From: Lachnospiraceae bacterium
GTDB lineage: Bacteria > Bacillota > Clostridia > Lachnospirales > Lachnospiraceae
Length of the DNA: 64,000 nt
NCBI GenBank assembly: GCA_028692975.1
Contig: JAQUWF010000003.1
Location: forward strand, 27,523 to 91,522
Direction of reading: 5' to 3'
In this document: piece by piece, positions 34,949 to 44,440 of the stretch
Layout of the letters: every line of letters starts with the position of its first letter
Position numbering within the stretch: position 1 is the first letter of the stretch
Notes under the pieces: generated by a model
What the model was told of the DNA's origin: nothing
The model's input: only the letters and a program-made list of their open reading frames with translations
Database searches by the model: none
Position numbers and translations under genes: made by a program

Positions 34949-36049
34949 TTATGTGGTGATCCAGGTACTGTAGCCTGCTCTGCGGAGACGCTGCTCCTGC
35001 TTGATCACATTGCCCAACTGCCGATATGCACCTACCTGTACCTTGTAGACGCCATCCTCATACAGAAGGAACGCAGGAAATCCCTTATCTTCCAGTTCAT
35101 AGAGCAGATTATCAGCGTACTCCTTATTCTTGAATGCACCTACCTGCACACGGTATAGCCGCTCGCCTGGATTCATGGGATCATCCTGCCAATCAGGCTG
35201 ATTAGACCAATTGCCGCCACCCTGAACGCCCATACCGTTGGTCATTCCGGGGTTTGTGCTGCCGGTCATTCTTGGGTTCATGCCACTGTTCATTCCTGAG
35301 TTCATGCCACTGTTCATACCTGGGTTCATGCCACTGTTCATACCTGGGTTCATGCCACTGTTCATACCTGGGTTCATGCCATTATTCATTCTGCCGGTCG
35401 TTTCTGTATTCATGCTGCTGGCCATCCCTGCACCCATTTCATTGTTCATTCCTGCATCCATTCTGCTGTTCATTCCTGCATTCATTCCGTTATTCATTCC
35501 TGTATCCATGTCTGTTTCCATATCAAGTGTTCCCAAAATTGCTGCCGCAATGGCTTTTGCAATGGCATCGAATTTCTCATCAAACAGCTTATTATCCCCG
35601 GAATTATTCAGAAATCCTGCTTCCACCAAAAGTGACGGCATCTGCGTTCTTCGCAGCACCACCAGCCCTGGCCGTTCCTTCACGCCAAGATTCTTAAAGC
35701 CAAGTCCGGCCAGTGCACCATCGATATTTTCCGCCATCTCATACTTTATGCCACTCTTGTCATACACCAGCGTCTCCACTCCGTCATACTGCCCCGGCAC
35801 CGCACTGGAATTCCTATGAAAGGAAACAAAATAATCCGCACCATTATTATTCGCAATAGTTGCCTTCTCAAAAGGTGTCTGATACGTGTCCTCTGTCCTT
35901 GTATAGACCACATCGATCCCGTTTCGGCTGAGAATCTCTCCCACTGCCAATGCCAGCCGCAGATTATCGTCCTTTTCCTGCCGGCCCTGATACACTGCAC
36001 CCGGATCATTTCCCCCATGTCCCGCATCCAAAACTATTGTGTATGCCAT
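34949..36049 (-). CDS. N-acetylmuramoyl-L-alanine amidase (Amidase_3) with Met-rich repeats and SPOR domain
   Basis: A 366-residue predicted peptidoglycan amidase. Residues 1-178 are an Amidase_3 catalytic domain with zinc ligands H11 (DAGHGG), E25 and the His of SFHRNS, plus the catalytic Glu in LVEAGFLNN. Residues about 183-275 are four-residue repeats of the MNxG type (MNPG, MNSG, MNNG), encoded by a 12-bp DNA repeat at about 35225-35520. The C-terminus is a SPOR domain (YRVQVGAFKNKEYADNLLYE), which binds denuded glycan. No signal peptide is visible, so export is unexplained; action in the mother cell or release by lysis is possible. The start at 36049 has GGAGG 6 bases upstream. Confidence 0.88.
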   Translation of the reverse strand: MAYTIVLDAGHGGNDPGAVYQGRQEKDDNLRLALAVGEILSRNGIDVVYTRTEDTYQTPFEKATIANNNGADYFVSFHRNSSAVPGQYDGVETLVYDKSGIKYEMAENIDGALAGLGFKNLGVKERPGLVVLRRTQMPSLLVEAGFLNNSGDNKLFDEKFDAIAKAIAAAILGTLDMETDMDTGMNNGMNAGMNSRMDAGMNNEMGAGMASSMNTETTGRMNNGMNPGMNSGMNPGMNSGMNPGMNSGMNSGMNSGMNPRMTGSTNPGMTNGMGVQGGGNWSNQPDWQDDPMNPGERLYRVQVGAFKNKEYADNLLYELEDKGFPAFLLYEDGVYKVQVGAYRQLGNVIKQEQRLRRAGYSTWITT

Positions 36050-36140
36050 AAAAATCCTCCACATATCCTATCCTTTTATGATATGTAGAAGTCTTGTCCA
36101 TTGGAACATGTATTATTGTATTGTTTCCGCTCATATTTGC

Positions 36141-36437
36141 TCAGCATTCCCATTGATATTGTTTCAAATCAACCCTGCCGTCATCCTTTAGCTGCACCCC
36201 TTCATTTTCCAGCAGGCCCCCCTGTTCCGCCCAGCCAGGTGCAAGTCTTCCTGCATGATTGACTACCCGGTGGCATGGGTAGTCGCCATAATACTGCGCA
36301 CTGCTCAAAACTTTCCCCACCAGCCGGGCATTTTTATCCCTGCCAATAAGTTTTGCAATCTGACCATAAGTAGCCACACACCCCTCCGGTATCTCCTCCA
36401 CCACTGACAAAATCTCATAAATCAAATCTTCATCCAT
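36141..36437 (-). CDS. MGMT-like DNA alkyltransferase-related protein
   Basis: A 98-residue protein equal to the C-terminal DNA-binding half of O6-alkylguanine-DNA alkyltransferases. The helix-turn-helix (GCVATYGQIAKLIGRDKNARLVGKVL) and the active-site PCHRVV are present, so the acceptor cysteine is kept, unlike in most short alkyltransferase-like proteins where it is replaced. It may repair alkylated bases or flag them for excision. The start at 36437 has AAGGGA 8 bases upstream; the outer start adds seven residues without one. Confidence 0.85.
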   Translation of the reverse strand: MDEDLIYEILSVVEEIPEGCVATYGQIAKLIGRDKNARLVGKVLSSAQYYGDYPCHRVVNHAGRLAPGWAEQGGLLENEGVQLKDDGRVDLKQYQWEC

Positions 36438-36551
36438 AACTCGTCCCTTCATATGCATGATTGATATTTTATTTCATAATAGCCCATATTAATTTTATAT
36501 TCAATAACACCTGTAATTATCTTTTTGGGTAATGCTACAAAAATCCCAGGA

Positions 36552-36580
36552 TTGCGTCCCCTGTTCCAACCTGCTACAAT
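36552..36580 (+). promoter_or_regulatory. Promoter of the diacylglycerol-kinase-like gene
   Basis: Plus-strand TTGCGT (36552-36557) and TACAAT (36575-36580), 17 bp apart, end about 20 bp before the coding start, leaving a very short leader. Confidence 0.72.
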
Positions 36581-36601
36581 AGACATATGGAGGGTCAAAT
36601 C

Positions 36602-37519
36602 ATGTACTATTTTATCGTAAATCCAAAATCAAAGTCGTCAAAAGGAAGAGATATCTGGTCTGATATCCATAGCGAACTTGAGATGCGTCAGTTTTCTTAC
36701 AAAGTGTTTTTTACTCAGTACCGCGGTCATGCGGAAAAACTTGCCACACAGATCACCGAAGCGCACCCGGACTGCACCCTTGTGGGCGTAGGCGGAGATG
36801 GCACGATCCATGAGCTGTTATCCGGCATACGTAATGTCACCACCATTACCTTTGGATACATTCCCACCGGTTCTGGGAATGATTTTGCCCGTGGCATGGG
36901 CATATCTGCTGATACACTGACTGCGCTGCGCCATATTCTGGAGCCAAAGCAGTTCCGCCAGATGGATCTTGGCATCGTCACGCGGGGCACCAAAAAGAGC
37001 CGCTTCGGCGTGAGCACCGGTATCGGCTTTGATGCCGGCATCTGCCACGAAGCCCTGGCATCCAACATCAAAAAAATGCTGAACAAAATCGGGCTGGGAA
37101 GTCTGACTTATGCGCTCATCGCTGCAAAGCAGATTTTCCTCTATGAACCATGTCCCATGACCATACGCATGGATGGGAATCGCCGCATTGCCCTAAACCG
37201 CTCTTACTTCGCCGCGGTCATGAATCAGCCCTTTGAGGGCGGCGGCCTGAAATTATGTCCTGGTGCCAAAAATGATGACAAATATTTAAATGTCTGCCTT
37301 GTCGGTGACATGCCCCGCTTTAAGATACTTTTTCTTTTACCAACAGCCTTTTGGGGCAAACACACTCACCTAAAAGGAGTACATATGCTTCGCTGCAAAT
37401 CCATATCCATCCATATGGGCAAAGAAAAACCGGTTCATCTGGACGGGGAATCCGGTGGCATTCACCAGAATCTTTCTGCATCCATAGAACCGGATTCGCT
37501 TCGCGTTATTGTAAATTAA
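36602..37519 (+). CDS. Diacylglycerol/lipid kinase (DagK/YegS family)
   Basis: A 305-residue lipid kinase. The nucleotide-binding motif VGVGGDGTIHELLSGI (near residue 60-75) and PTGSGNDFARG (near 90) are typical of the DAGK catalytic domain, and the C-terminal half has the beta-sandwich of YegS/DgkB (FGVSTGIGFDAGICHEA; CPGAKNDDKYLNVCLVG; HLDGES). It phosphorylates diacylglycerol or a related lipid at the membrane surface. The start at 36602 follows GGAGGG by 8 bases; the ATG at 36587 overlaps that site. Its stop overlaps by 4 bp the stop of the glycosyltransferase gene on the other strand. Confidence 0.92.
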   Translation: MYYFIVNPKSKSSKGRDIWSDIHSELEMRQFSYKVFFTQYRGHAEKLATQITEAHPDCTLVGVGGDGTIHELLSGIRNVTTITFGYIPTGSGNDFARGMGISADTLTALRHILEPKQFRQMDLGIVTRGTKKSRFGVSTGIGFDAGICHEALASNIKKMLNKIGLGSLTYALIAAKQIFLYEPCPMTIRMDGNRRIALNRSYFAAVMNQPFEGGGLKLCPGAKNDDKYLNVCLVGDMPRFKILFLLPTAFWGKHTHLKGVHMLRCKSISIHMGKEKPVHLDGESGGIHQNLSASIEPDSLRVIVN

Positions 37520-38535
37520 TTAAATCCATAGAATCTCTGTGCCAGCTTATATCCGGCAACCGATACCTTGCGTCCGCCTTTGCCCGGCAGATTCACTAAT
37601 CTGCCCAGAAGGCCATAACGCAGCTTGCAGTACAAAACTGCATCCTTCGTTTTCAGATATTTCCAAAGTTCCTGCTTCTCCTGAAAACTTTCCTCTGTCT
37701 GCGCACGCAGGAGCAATATGGAAGAAACAGTCATAATAATGCTGAGATAATGAATGATATACCCTCTGTGCTGCTTCTGATTGATCTTTTCACTTTCAAT
37801 AGCATCGATCATCAATTTATTAACCCGGATCTGCTGATCCATACGTTTCAGCATGACCGCCTCATTGACTGACTGGTCCTCTCTTCCGATATAATAACGG
37901 TACAGATTCACATCCAGATAGTACATGGTCTTCACGTACATCATAGGCTGGAATGCCACCAGATTATCCACGTAGAACGTATGTTCCGGCAGTTCCAGCC
38001 CACATTCACGCAGCAATTCTGTACGGTAGATCAGTGAATGCATGAGCACATATTTGCTCTTACCAAGCGGTTTCACCTCGTCCCAGCCAAATATCCTGTC
38101 TGCTGGAAACGCATTGGGGTAACGCATGACACGCTTTTTCTTTACCCCGACCTTCTCATATACGTAGTTACAAATCAGTGCGTCCAGCGTCTCGGAACCT
38201 CGCGTCACCCGGTCAAGCACAGACAGCACCTTCAAAAATGCTTCCCGATTCAGCCAGTCATCACTGTCCACCACCTTGTAATACAATCCTGTGGCATTGC
38301 GAAGTCCGGTATTTACTGCCGCTCCATGTCCGCCGTTTTCCTGATGTATAGCCTTTACGATAGTCGGATATTTCTCCATATATTCATCTGCGATCTCCGC
38401 AGTCTTATCCTTTGTAGATCCATCATCCACGATGATAATCTCTACTTCTTCTCCCCCTGCCAGCAACGATTCGATGCAGTTGCGCATATATGCCTCTGAA
38501 TTATAGCATGGCACTGCTATTGACAATAACTTCAT
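37516..38535 (-). CDS. Family 2 glycosyltransferase
   Basis: A 339-residue GT-A-fold transferase. MKLLSIAVPCYNSEAYMRNCIESLLAG opens the nucleotide-sugar-binding domain, IIIVDDGSTKDKT and YYKVVDSDDWLN supply the metal-binding DxD-type site, and a basic C-terminal helix region probably contacts membrane or acceptor. No transmembrane helix is evident. The sugar donor and acceptor are unknown; envelope polysaccharide or glycolipid synthesis is likely. The start at 38535 overlaps the mutY stop in an ATGA, so the two genes are translationally coupled. Confidence 0.88.
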   Translation of the reverse strand: MKLLSIAVPCYNSEAYMRNCIESLLAGGEEVEIIIVDDGSTKDKTAEIADEYMEKYPTIVKAIHQENGGHGAAVNTGLRNATGLYYKVVDSDDWLNREAFLKVLSVLDRVTRGSETLDALICNYVYEKVGVKKKRVMRYPNAFPADRIFGWDEVKPLGKSKYVLMHSLIYRTELLRECGLELPEHTFYVDNLVAFQPMMYVKTMYYLDVNLYRYYIGREDQSVNEAVMLKRMDQQIRVNKLMIDAIESEKINQKQHRGYIIHYLSIIMTVSSILLLRAQTEESFQEKQELWKYLKTKDAVLYCKLRYGLLGRLVNLPGKGGRKVSVAGYKLAQRFYGFN

Positions 38536-39626
38536 TGTTGTCTCTCCCTTTCTTCCTGTCTGTATTTTGTTTGTCCAAGCCGAATATTCATATATCTGGT
38601 ATATGCGGCGAAAGCAGCCGGGATGGCATATCTGCCCTCCGTCTCCTTTTGATTTACAAAATAATACCCCTGATGGCTTGTCTTTTCCAATGATGCCACA
38701 CGCACCACGTATCCAATCATCCGCCATTCAATATGTGAGAAAATATGCTTCGCTTCCTCCAGCGGCTGGATACGCAAACTGGTAAGTTCCAGCCCTTCTA
38801 CAAAATCCACCGCCTGTTGTTCGGTAAGATGCCCCTCCAGATTCGGCAGTTCATACATCCCTGCCAGCAATCCTTTATTTGGTCTCTTGGTGATAGCGAC
38901 CCGGTCACCGTCCTGAATCACCAGGATCGTCCGCTCCTCTATGCGCCTGCCCTTTTTTGGTGCTTTCACAGGCAGTTCCATGACACAGTCTTCGGCATAG
39001 GCCCTGCATTGATCTATCAGCGGACACCTATCACATTCCGGCAGGCCATTCGGAAGACAGACCATGGCTCCCAGCTCCATAAGAGCCTGATTGAAATCTC
39101 CTGAGGCGTCGGGCGGCATGATGGCCAGCAGATCTTCCTCCACCTTACGGCGCACAGACTGCTTCATGATATCTTCCCTGCGCAGTTCCACTCTGGATAT
39201 GACCCGCAGGACATTCCCATCCACGGCCGGAACGGGTATGCCAAAGGCTATGGAAGCAATGGCTCCCGCCGTATAATTCCCTATACCGGGCAGAGATTTT
39301 AATAATTCATAGTCCTCCGGCAATGCACCATTATACTGCTCTTTCAGCACCACAGCCGCCTTCTGGATATTGCGGACACGATTGTAGTACCCCAGCCCTT
39401 CCCAGAGTTTCAGCAATCGTTCCTCCTCGCAGTCGGCCACATCATTTACCGTGGGCAATGCAGTGCGGAACCGTTGGAAATACGGCTTGACCGCCTCCAC
39501 TCTGGTTTGCTGCAGCATAATCTCTGAAATCCATATGAAATATGGGTTTTTCGACTCCCTCCAGGGAAGCATTCTATGATCTTTTTTGTACCACTGTAGA
39601 AGTGGCTCTACTATATTCTCTAACAT
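38532..39626 (-). CDS. mutY: A/G-specific adenine DNA glycosylase
   Basis: A 364-residue base-excision enzyme that removes adenine opposite 8-oxoguanine. The catalytic N-terminal domain has the ISEIMLQQTRVEAV helix, the helix-hairpin-helix LPGIGNYTAGAIASIAFG with the following VDGNVLRV, and the 4Fe-4S ligands C-x6-C-x2-C-x5-C in CLPNGLPECDRCPLIDQC. A NUDIX-like MutT-type domain fills the C-terminus and reads the 8-oxoG strand. No clear ribosome site precedes the chosen ATG at 39626, but upstream frames run into the promoter of the divergent HAD gene. Translation is coupled to the glycosyltransferase gene. Confidence 0.94.
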   Translation of the reverse strand: MLENIVEPLLQWYKKDHRMLPWRESKNPYFIWISEIMLQQTRVEAVKPYFQRFRTALPTVNDVADCEEERLLKLWEGLGYYNRVRNIQKAAVVLKEQYNGALPEDYELLKSLPGIGNYTAGAIASIAFGIPVPAVDGNVLRVISRVELRREDIMKQSVRRKVEEDLLAIMPPDASGDFNQALMELGAMVCLPNGLPECDRCPLIDQCRAYAEDCVMELPVKAPKKGRRIEERTILVIQDGDRVAITKRPNKGLLAGMYELPNLEGHLTEQQAVDFVEGLELTSLRIQPLEEAKHIFSHIEWRMIGYVVRVASLEKTSHQGYYFVNQKETEGRYAIPAAFAAYTRYMNIRLGQTKYRQEERERQQ

Positions 39627-39669
39627 ATTACTATTGTGCCACAAATGGCCACAAAAATCAAAATAAACA

Positions 39670-39698
39670 TTGCATTTCATAAAGTTTTTATATACAAT
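39670..39698 (+). promoter_or_regulatory. Promoter of the HAD phosphatase gene
   Basis: Plus-strand TTGCAT (39670-39675) and TACAAT (39693-39698), 17 bp apart, lie about 30 bp before the start codon and within the mutY divergent region. Confidence 0.72.
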
Positions 39699-39729
39699 GA
39701 CCATAGAATACGGAAATGAGGAGAATATT

Positions 39730-40350
39730 ATGGACAGCATTATTTTTGATGTAGACGGCACCCTGTGGGATGCCACACCTGTTGTGGCGGATGCCTGGCG
39801 GGATCTGATTCACCGGGAATATGACCCGGATATGGAAATGAACGATACGGTACTGAAGGGTCAGTTTGGCAAATTACTCCCGGACATTGCCCGGGCACTG
39901 TTCCCAAAGGCTACACCGGAGCGCCAGTCCGAGCTTCTGGACATGTGCATCGAGGTGGAACACAAAGCCCTGCTTGCCACCCCGCCGGAACCATACCCGG
40001 AACTTGAAAAGGTGCTGCAGCTTTTAAGCCCGAAATATAAGCTTTATATTGTAAGCAACTGTCAGGCCGGCTATATCGAAGTATTCCTCAAAGCCACCGG
40101 GCTTGGAGCGTACTTCGAAGATCACCTGTGTCCCGGCGATACGGGAAATCCCAAGGCCTCTAATATCAGCGAGATCGTGCGGAAGCATAATCTGCAGGCA
40201 GCTGTGTACGTAGGCGACACCCTGGGTGATTACACCGCTACCAAAGAAGCCGGACTTCCCTTTGTTTTCGCCGATTACGGTTTTGGCTCTGTGGAAGAAC
40301 CAGACTATACTATATCGAAGCTTATGGATTTGACTACGCTTTTTGATTAA
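39730..40350 (+). CDS. HAD-family phosphatase (phosphoglycolate phosphatase-like)
   Basis: A 206-residue HAD hydrolase. Motif I is FDVDGTLWD (residues 6-14), motif II is the serine/asparagine region YIVSNCQAG, motif III is the lysine in TGNPKASNI, and motif IV is YVGDTLGD. The alpha-helical cap between motifs I and II marks subclass I, like phosphoglycolate phosphatase or beta-phosphoglucomutase. The substrate is a small phosphomonoester, not identifiable from sequence. GAGGAG lies 6 bases before the ATG; the longer upstream frame runs over its own promoter. Confidence 0.87.
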   Translation: MDSIIFDVDGTLWDATPVVADAWRDLIHREYDPDMEMNDTVLKGQFGKLLPDIARALFPKATPERQSELLDMCIEVEHKALLATPPEPYPELEKVLQLLSPKYKLYIVSNCQAGYIEVFLKATGLGAYFEDHLCPGDTGNPKASNISEIVRKHNLQAAVYVGDTLGDYTATKEAGLPFVFADYGFGSVEEPDYTISKLMDLTTLFD

Positions 40351-40354
40351 AAGA

Positions 40355-40399
40355 ATACCCGCAGCATCTGTTATATCCCAAATGCTGCGGGTATTTTTT
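40355..40399. terminator. Bidirectional terminator between convergent genes
   Basis: ATACCCGCAGCAT pairs perfectly with ATGCTGCGGGTAT around a 14-base loop, followed by a T-run on the plus strand. It ends the HAD phosphatase transcript and, read the other way, borders the L,D-transpeptidase stop at 40398. Confidence 0.9.
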
Positions 40400-41987
40400 A
40401 ATAATATAAAATAATCGGTGTCTGTTTGTCTATCTTTTCATAAATGGCTGCCGCCTTTTTCGCTGGCAGATTGATACATCCATGTGATCCGGAATACTTG
40501 TAGATCGTACCCCCGAAACTTCCACGCCAGCTGGCATCATGCATTCCAATACCGCCATTAAACGGCATCCAGTAGGAAACCGGTGACTGGTATTCCGGTA
40601 CACCGTCCGCAGTCAAACGGCCTTGCAAGACCTTATCCCGCTGTTTGTAAGTCAGCCGGAAAATACCTCCCGGTGTCTTCCGGTCCGCTTTTGTTGCTGT
40701 TCCGCTGACCAGATCTGATTCCACATATAATTTTCCATCGATATAATACCACATATGCTGATTGCCAAGGTCGATTTCCACATAGGTGTCGCCGAAACCA
40801 CTGTTGTCATCCTTTTTGGTAACTTCCTCCGAAGTATAGGCAGGTGCCCTGCTGACTGTGCGATTGTTCAGGATATCATCCTTCAGCTGTGCGATCTCCG
40901 TTTTCCGGTTTACTTTCCAGCCGTAAGAGCCACCGCTCACTGTGATATCTCCATTTAATGTGGCATGGAAGGTACGCTCTTTCCCCACTGTGTCGGTATC
41001 TTCGGCAATTTTTTTCACATAATCTGTGACATGCTGTGTCAGCACTTCCTCACTGATCGTATAATCTCCGGCCTCGGTCCTGGTCAGCCAGGTCTTGATC
41101 TCGTTTCCGTCCAGGATCTGATCCCCCTGGGGCAGTTCGTAGGTAATGGTAGCCTTTGCGTAATAATTCAACTGCTCACATTCTTTTGCCAGATCGGCCG
41201 AATCACTTAAAACTCCTGGTCCTATATACGCGCCCGTATCCGGCACCGCTATTGTAGTCTGACTGTTTGCAACTGCCTCCTTCAGATGATCAAAAAGCGT
41301 ATCACTGTTAAGTTTTGATCCCACTACCTCGGGAACCACCTGAAAAGAACCGTCCACAAAGTCCACATATGCGTCCTCCGGTGTTATTTGATTGTCCGAC
41401 TGAAGATGTGTCAGACTATTCATCTTTTCCTTTAATAATGCTTCATCAAAAGAAATCCCCTTCGCCACTTGATGTTCTTCGGTGGTGAATAATCCTTTGA
41501 TCCATAAAAATACATTCTGCTCTTTTTTTATCTTTGCCACGCTTCCGTCAGAGACATAGGCATAATCGATGGATTCCCCTGTGATCTCCTCTGACGCATC
41601 ATCCCGGAAAGTCAACTGAATAGAATACTTTTCCACTTCGCCGCGAATAAAGTCTTCCGCCTGGGCGACCGTCAGTTCTGTACAGTCGGTGCCGTTAATT
41701 ATAGTTCCCTGAAAGAATTTATCGTGATAATAATAAGCAAATCCCCCATACACACAGATGCCGACCAGAAGGATCACACCTGCGATAATGCCTGCTATCT
41801 TCCACTTTTTGCCCTTTTTCGTCTTTTTGCTCTTTTTTTCTTTTTTGGGTGGTTCCGGTTCCGGCTCCTTTGTCTCCGGTTTTTTCTCTGCCTGCGGTTC
41901 CAGCGGTACCCCCAGCAAATCCTCTAATTGCGCCTCTATGTTCTTACCTAAATCTTGTCCTTCATTGCTTCCCATATCATACCCCAT
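40398..41987 (-). CDS. Membrane-anchored L,D-transpeptidase (YkuD domain)
   Basis: A 529-residue cell-wall enzyme. A cytoplasmic Pro/Glu/Lys-rich tail (residues 1-63) precedes one transmembrane helix (about 64-88). Peptidoglycan-binding-like modules of the PG4 type lie between about 100 and 390. The catalytic YkuD domain is C-terminal (about 400-529), with VEIDLGNQHMWYY, IGMHDASWRG and the active-site SHGCINLP. It forms 3-3 cross-links or attaches proteins outside the membrane. The long highly charged cytoplasmic tail is notable. The ATG at 41975 is a possible alternative start with GGGG 6 bases upstream. Confidence 0.92.
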   Translation of the reverse strand: MGYDMGSNEGQDLGKNIEAQLEDLLGVPLEPQAEKKPETKEPEPEPPKKEKKSKKTKKGKKWKIAGIIAGVILLVGICVYGGFAYYYHDKFFQGTIINGTDCTELTVAQAEDFIRGEVEKYSIQLTFRDDASEEITGESIDYAYVSDGSVAKIKKEQNVFLWIKGLFTTEEHQVAKGISFDEALLKEKMNSLTHLQSDNQITPEDAYVDFVDGSFQVVPEVVGSKLNSDTLFDHLKEAVANSQTTIAVPDTGAYIGPGVLSDSADLAKECEQLNYYAKATITYELPQGDQILDGNEIKTWLTRTEAGDYTISEEVLTQHVTDYVKKIAEDTDTVGKERTFHATLNGDITVSGGSYGWKVNRKTEIAQLKDDILNNRTVSRAPAYTSEEVTKKDDNSGFGDTYVEIDLGNQHMWYYIDGKLYVESDLVSGTATKADRKTPGGIFRLTYKQRDKVLQGRLTADGVPEYQSPVSYWMPFNGGIGMHDASWRGSFGGTIYKYSGSHGCINLPAKKAAAIYEKIDKQTPIILYY

Positions 41988-42169
41988 ACTTTAACTTTTA
42001 AACTTTCTAAATCAGTATATCATAATTCCCCTATACTTCCCAGCAAAAATGAGCAAATACACAGAAATGTAATTTTTTTGTCACATTTTAATATTTCTTT
42101 GTAAAGATTAATGAATTATGTCAAATAAACTTTCGTGCAATCACGAGTCACTTGGCTCATTGTCAACAC

Positions 42170-42198
42170 AAAAAGAAGCGGTGTTCAATCCGCCTCTT
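42170..42198 (-). terminator. Terminator overlapping the end of the DUF1284 gene
   Basis: Minus-strand GAGGCGG pairs with CCGCTTC around an eight-base loop, with a G-T wobble, then five T. The stem begins inside the last codons of the gene at 42185. Confidence 0.72.
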
Positions 42199-42622
42199 TC
42201 TTCATGATCCGCTTCCTGTATGTTTCATAAGAGCAAAATCCCTTTTTGTACCAGCTGCAGGAACCGCAGCATTTCTGGAATATTTCTTCATTCATACGCT
42301 CACGTACCAGATTCATAATATTTTCATAAGTATCGCATCGATTTTCTTCGATATGTAATGCTTCTAAGATAATTCTGTCCATGCTCCTGACTGAATCCTG
42401 ATCACAGAAATCCTGCGTCTCTTCCTCCGTCACGCTTTTGGGGCAGGCAGTACATATAGCATCCGGTCTGCACACCAATTGTATGGATGGATTCTCCTGC
42501 AGCTGTCCAACGATCCTGCTCATGTTCTCGGAGAAGTCGTCACTGTATCCTGCTCCCACGAACAGTCCTGTGCAAAGCAGATGATGCCCGCGGAGCATCA
42601 ATGGCTCACGCGGCCTGCTCAT
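42185..42622 (-). CDS. DUF1284-family cysteine-rich protein
   Basis: A 145-residue DUF1284 protein. The signature LRGHHLLCTGLFVGAGYSDDFSENM at the N-terminus defines the family. Eight cysteines are visible, including CRPDAICTACP and KCCGSCSWYKKGFC, which suggests an Fe-S cluster or zinc site, as proposed for the family. No biochemical function is established. Its start overlaps the end of bioY by 17 bp, so the two are in one transcript and share the BirA-controlled promoter. A role near biotin metabolism is only a positional guess. Confidence 0.82.
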   Translation of the reverse strand: MSRPREPLMLRGHHLLCTGLFVGAGYSDDFSENMSRIVGQLQENPSIQLVCRPDAICTACPKSVTEEETQDFCDQDSVRSMDRIILEALHIEENRCDTYENIMNLVRERMNEEIFQKCCGSCSWYKKGFCSYETYRKRIMKKEAD

Positions 42623-43151
42623 GACTTAACAAGTTGGCACTGCGGAGCCCTTTGCGGACAGCCACTGCCACCAGAACTGCACCGATCACAGACAATACAT
42701 CCTTCACCAGATACGGCACGGATACCAGCAGGAACGATGCACCGAAGCCTGTACCTGTAACTATGCTAAACTGGACAGTCCCCAGGATATGGCAGACAAC
42801 CAGTCCCAGCATTCCCCATATAACAGGCATAATCTTATTTTTGCTCTTAATGCCAAGTCCGGCAAGAAAAGCCATCGGAATAAATCCAAACAGAAATCCA
42901 CCTGTCGGCCCCAGCAGTATGCCGACACCAGCCTGCATTCCTGCAAACACCGGCACCCCTATGGTACCGATCAATACATATAAAAAGGTAGATAAAGCTC
43001 CCCATTTGCTGCCCAGCACATAGCCGCACAGAGCCACCGCAAAAGTCTGCAGTGTGATCGGCACACCGGACGGCATGGGAATATTAATAATTGACAGCAC
43101 CGCCAACACTGCCGTAAGCATGGCTGTTAAAATCATGTCTTTCGTCTTCAT
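42606..43151 (-). CDS. bioY: Biotin transporter substrate-binding component BioY
   Basis: A 181-residue membrane protein with about six helices, the S-component of an energy-coupling-factor biotin transporter. Family features are NIPMPSGVPITLQTFAVAL (about residues 25-43), the loop with GTIGVPVFAGMQAGVGILLGPTGGF, and VPYLVKDVLSVIGAVLVA. The shared EcfAA'T module is not in the window. The start at 43151 has GGAGGAG 8 bases upstream, and the promoter contains a BirA-type operator, which supports biotin as the substrate. Confidence 0.95.
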   Translation of the reverse strand: MKTKDMILTAMLTAVLAVLSIINIPMPSGVPITLQTFAVALCGYVLGSKWGALSTFLYVLIGTIGVPVFAGMQAGVGILLGPTGGFLFGFIPMAFLAGLGIKSKNKIMPVIWGMLGLVVCHILGTVQFSIVTGTGFGASFLLVSVPYLVKDVLSVIGAVLVAVAVRKGLRSANLLSHEQAA

Positions 43152-43169
43152 TATTTCTCTCCTCCTCCA

Positions 43170-43214
43170 ATTGTTAACCAAAATAAATATATCAGTTAAC
43201 AATTGGTTTGTCAA
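43170..43214 (-). promoter_or_regulatory. bioY promoter with overlapping BirA operator
   Basis: On the minus strand TTGACA (43209-43214) and TATATT (43186-43191) are 17 bp apart, a near-consensus promoter. ATTGTTAAC and GTTAACAAT, 43170-43178 and 43195-43203, form a perfect 9-bp inverted repeat with a 16-bp spacer. This matches the BirA/BioR-type BirA box. The arms flank the -10 box, so the biotin-loaded BirA would block RNA polymerase. Confidence 0.88.
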
Positions 43215-43225
43215 CAGAAAAATGC

Positions 43226-43262
43226 AAAAAAAGAAACAGGACAACTAAGTGCCCTGTTCCTC
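43226..43262 (-). terminator. Terminator after ilvC
   Basis: Minus-strand GGAACAGG pairs with CCTGTTTC across a 12-base loop, and seven T follow. It separates ilvC from the bioY promoter. Confidence 0.85.
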
Positions 43263-43280
43263 ATTATGCTACTATTAAGA

Positions 43281-44397
<1,117 letters not shown>

Positions 44398-44440
44398 TCC
44401 TATTTTCACATTTTTCTTGATTATTTCTGTTATTTCCTGC

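Noticed and set aside
39627..39776. N-terminal extension of MutY by 50 residues
   Set aside because: It would run over the divergent promoter and start region of the HAD gene; MutY homology begins at the ATG at 39626.
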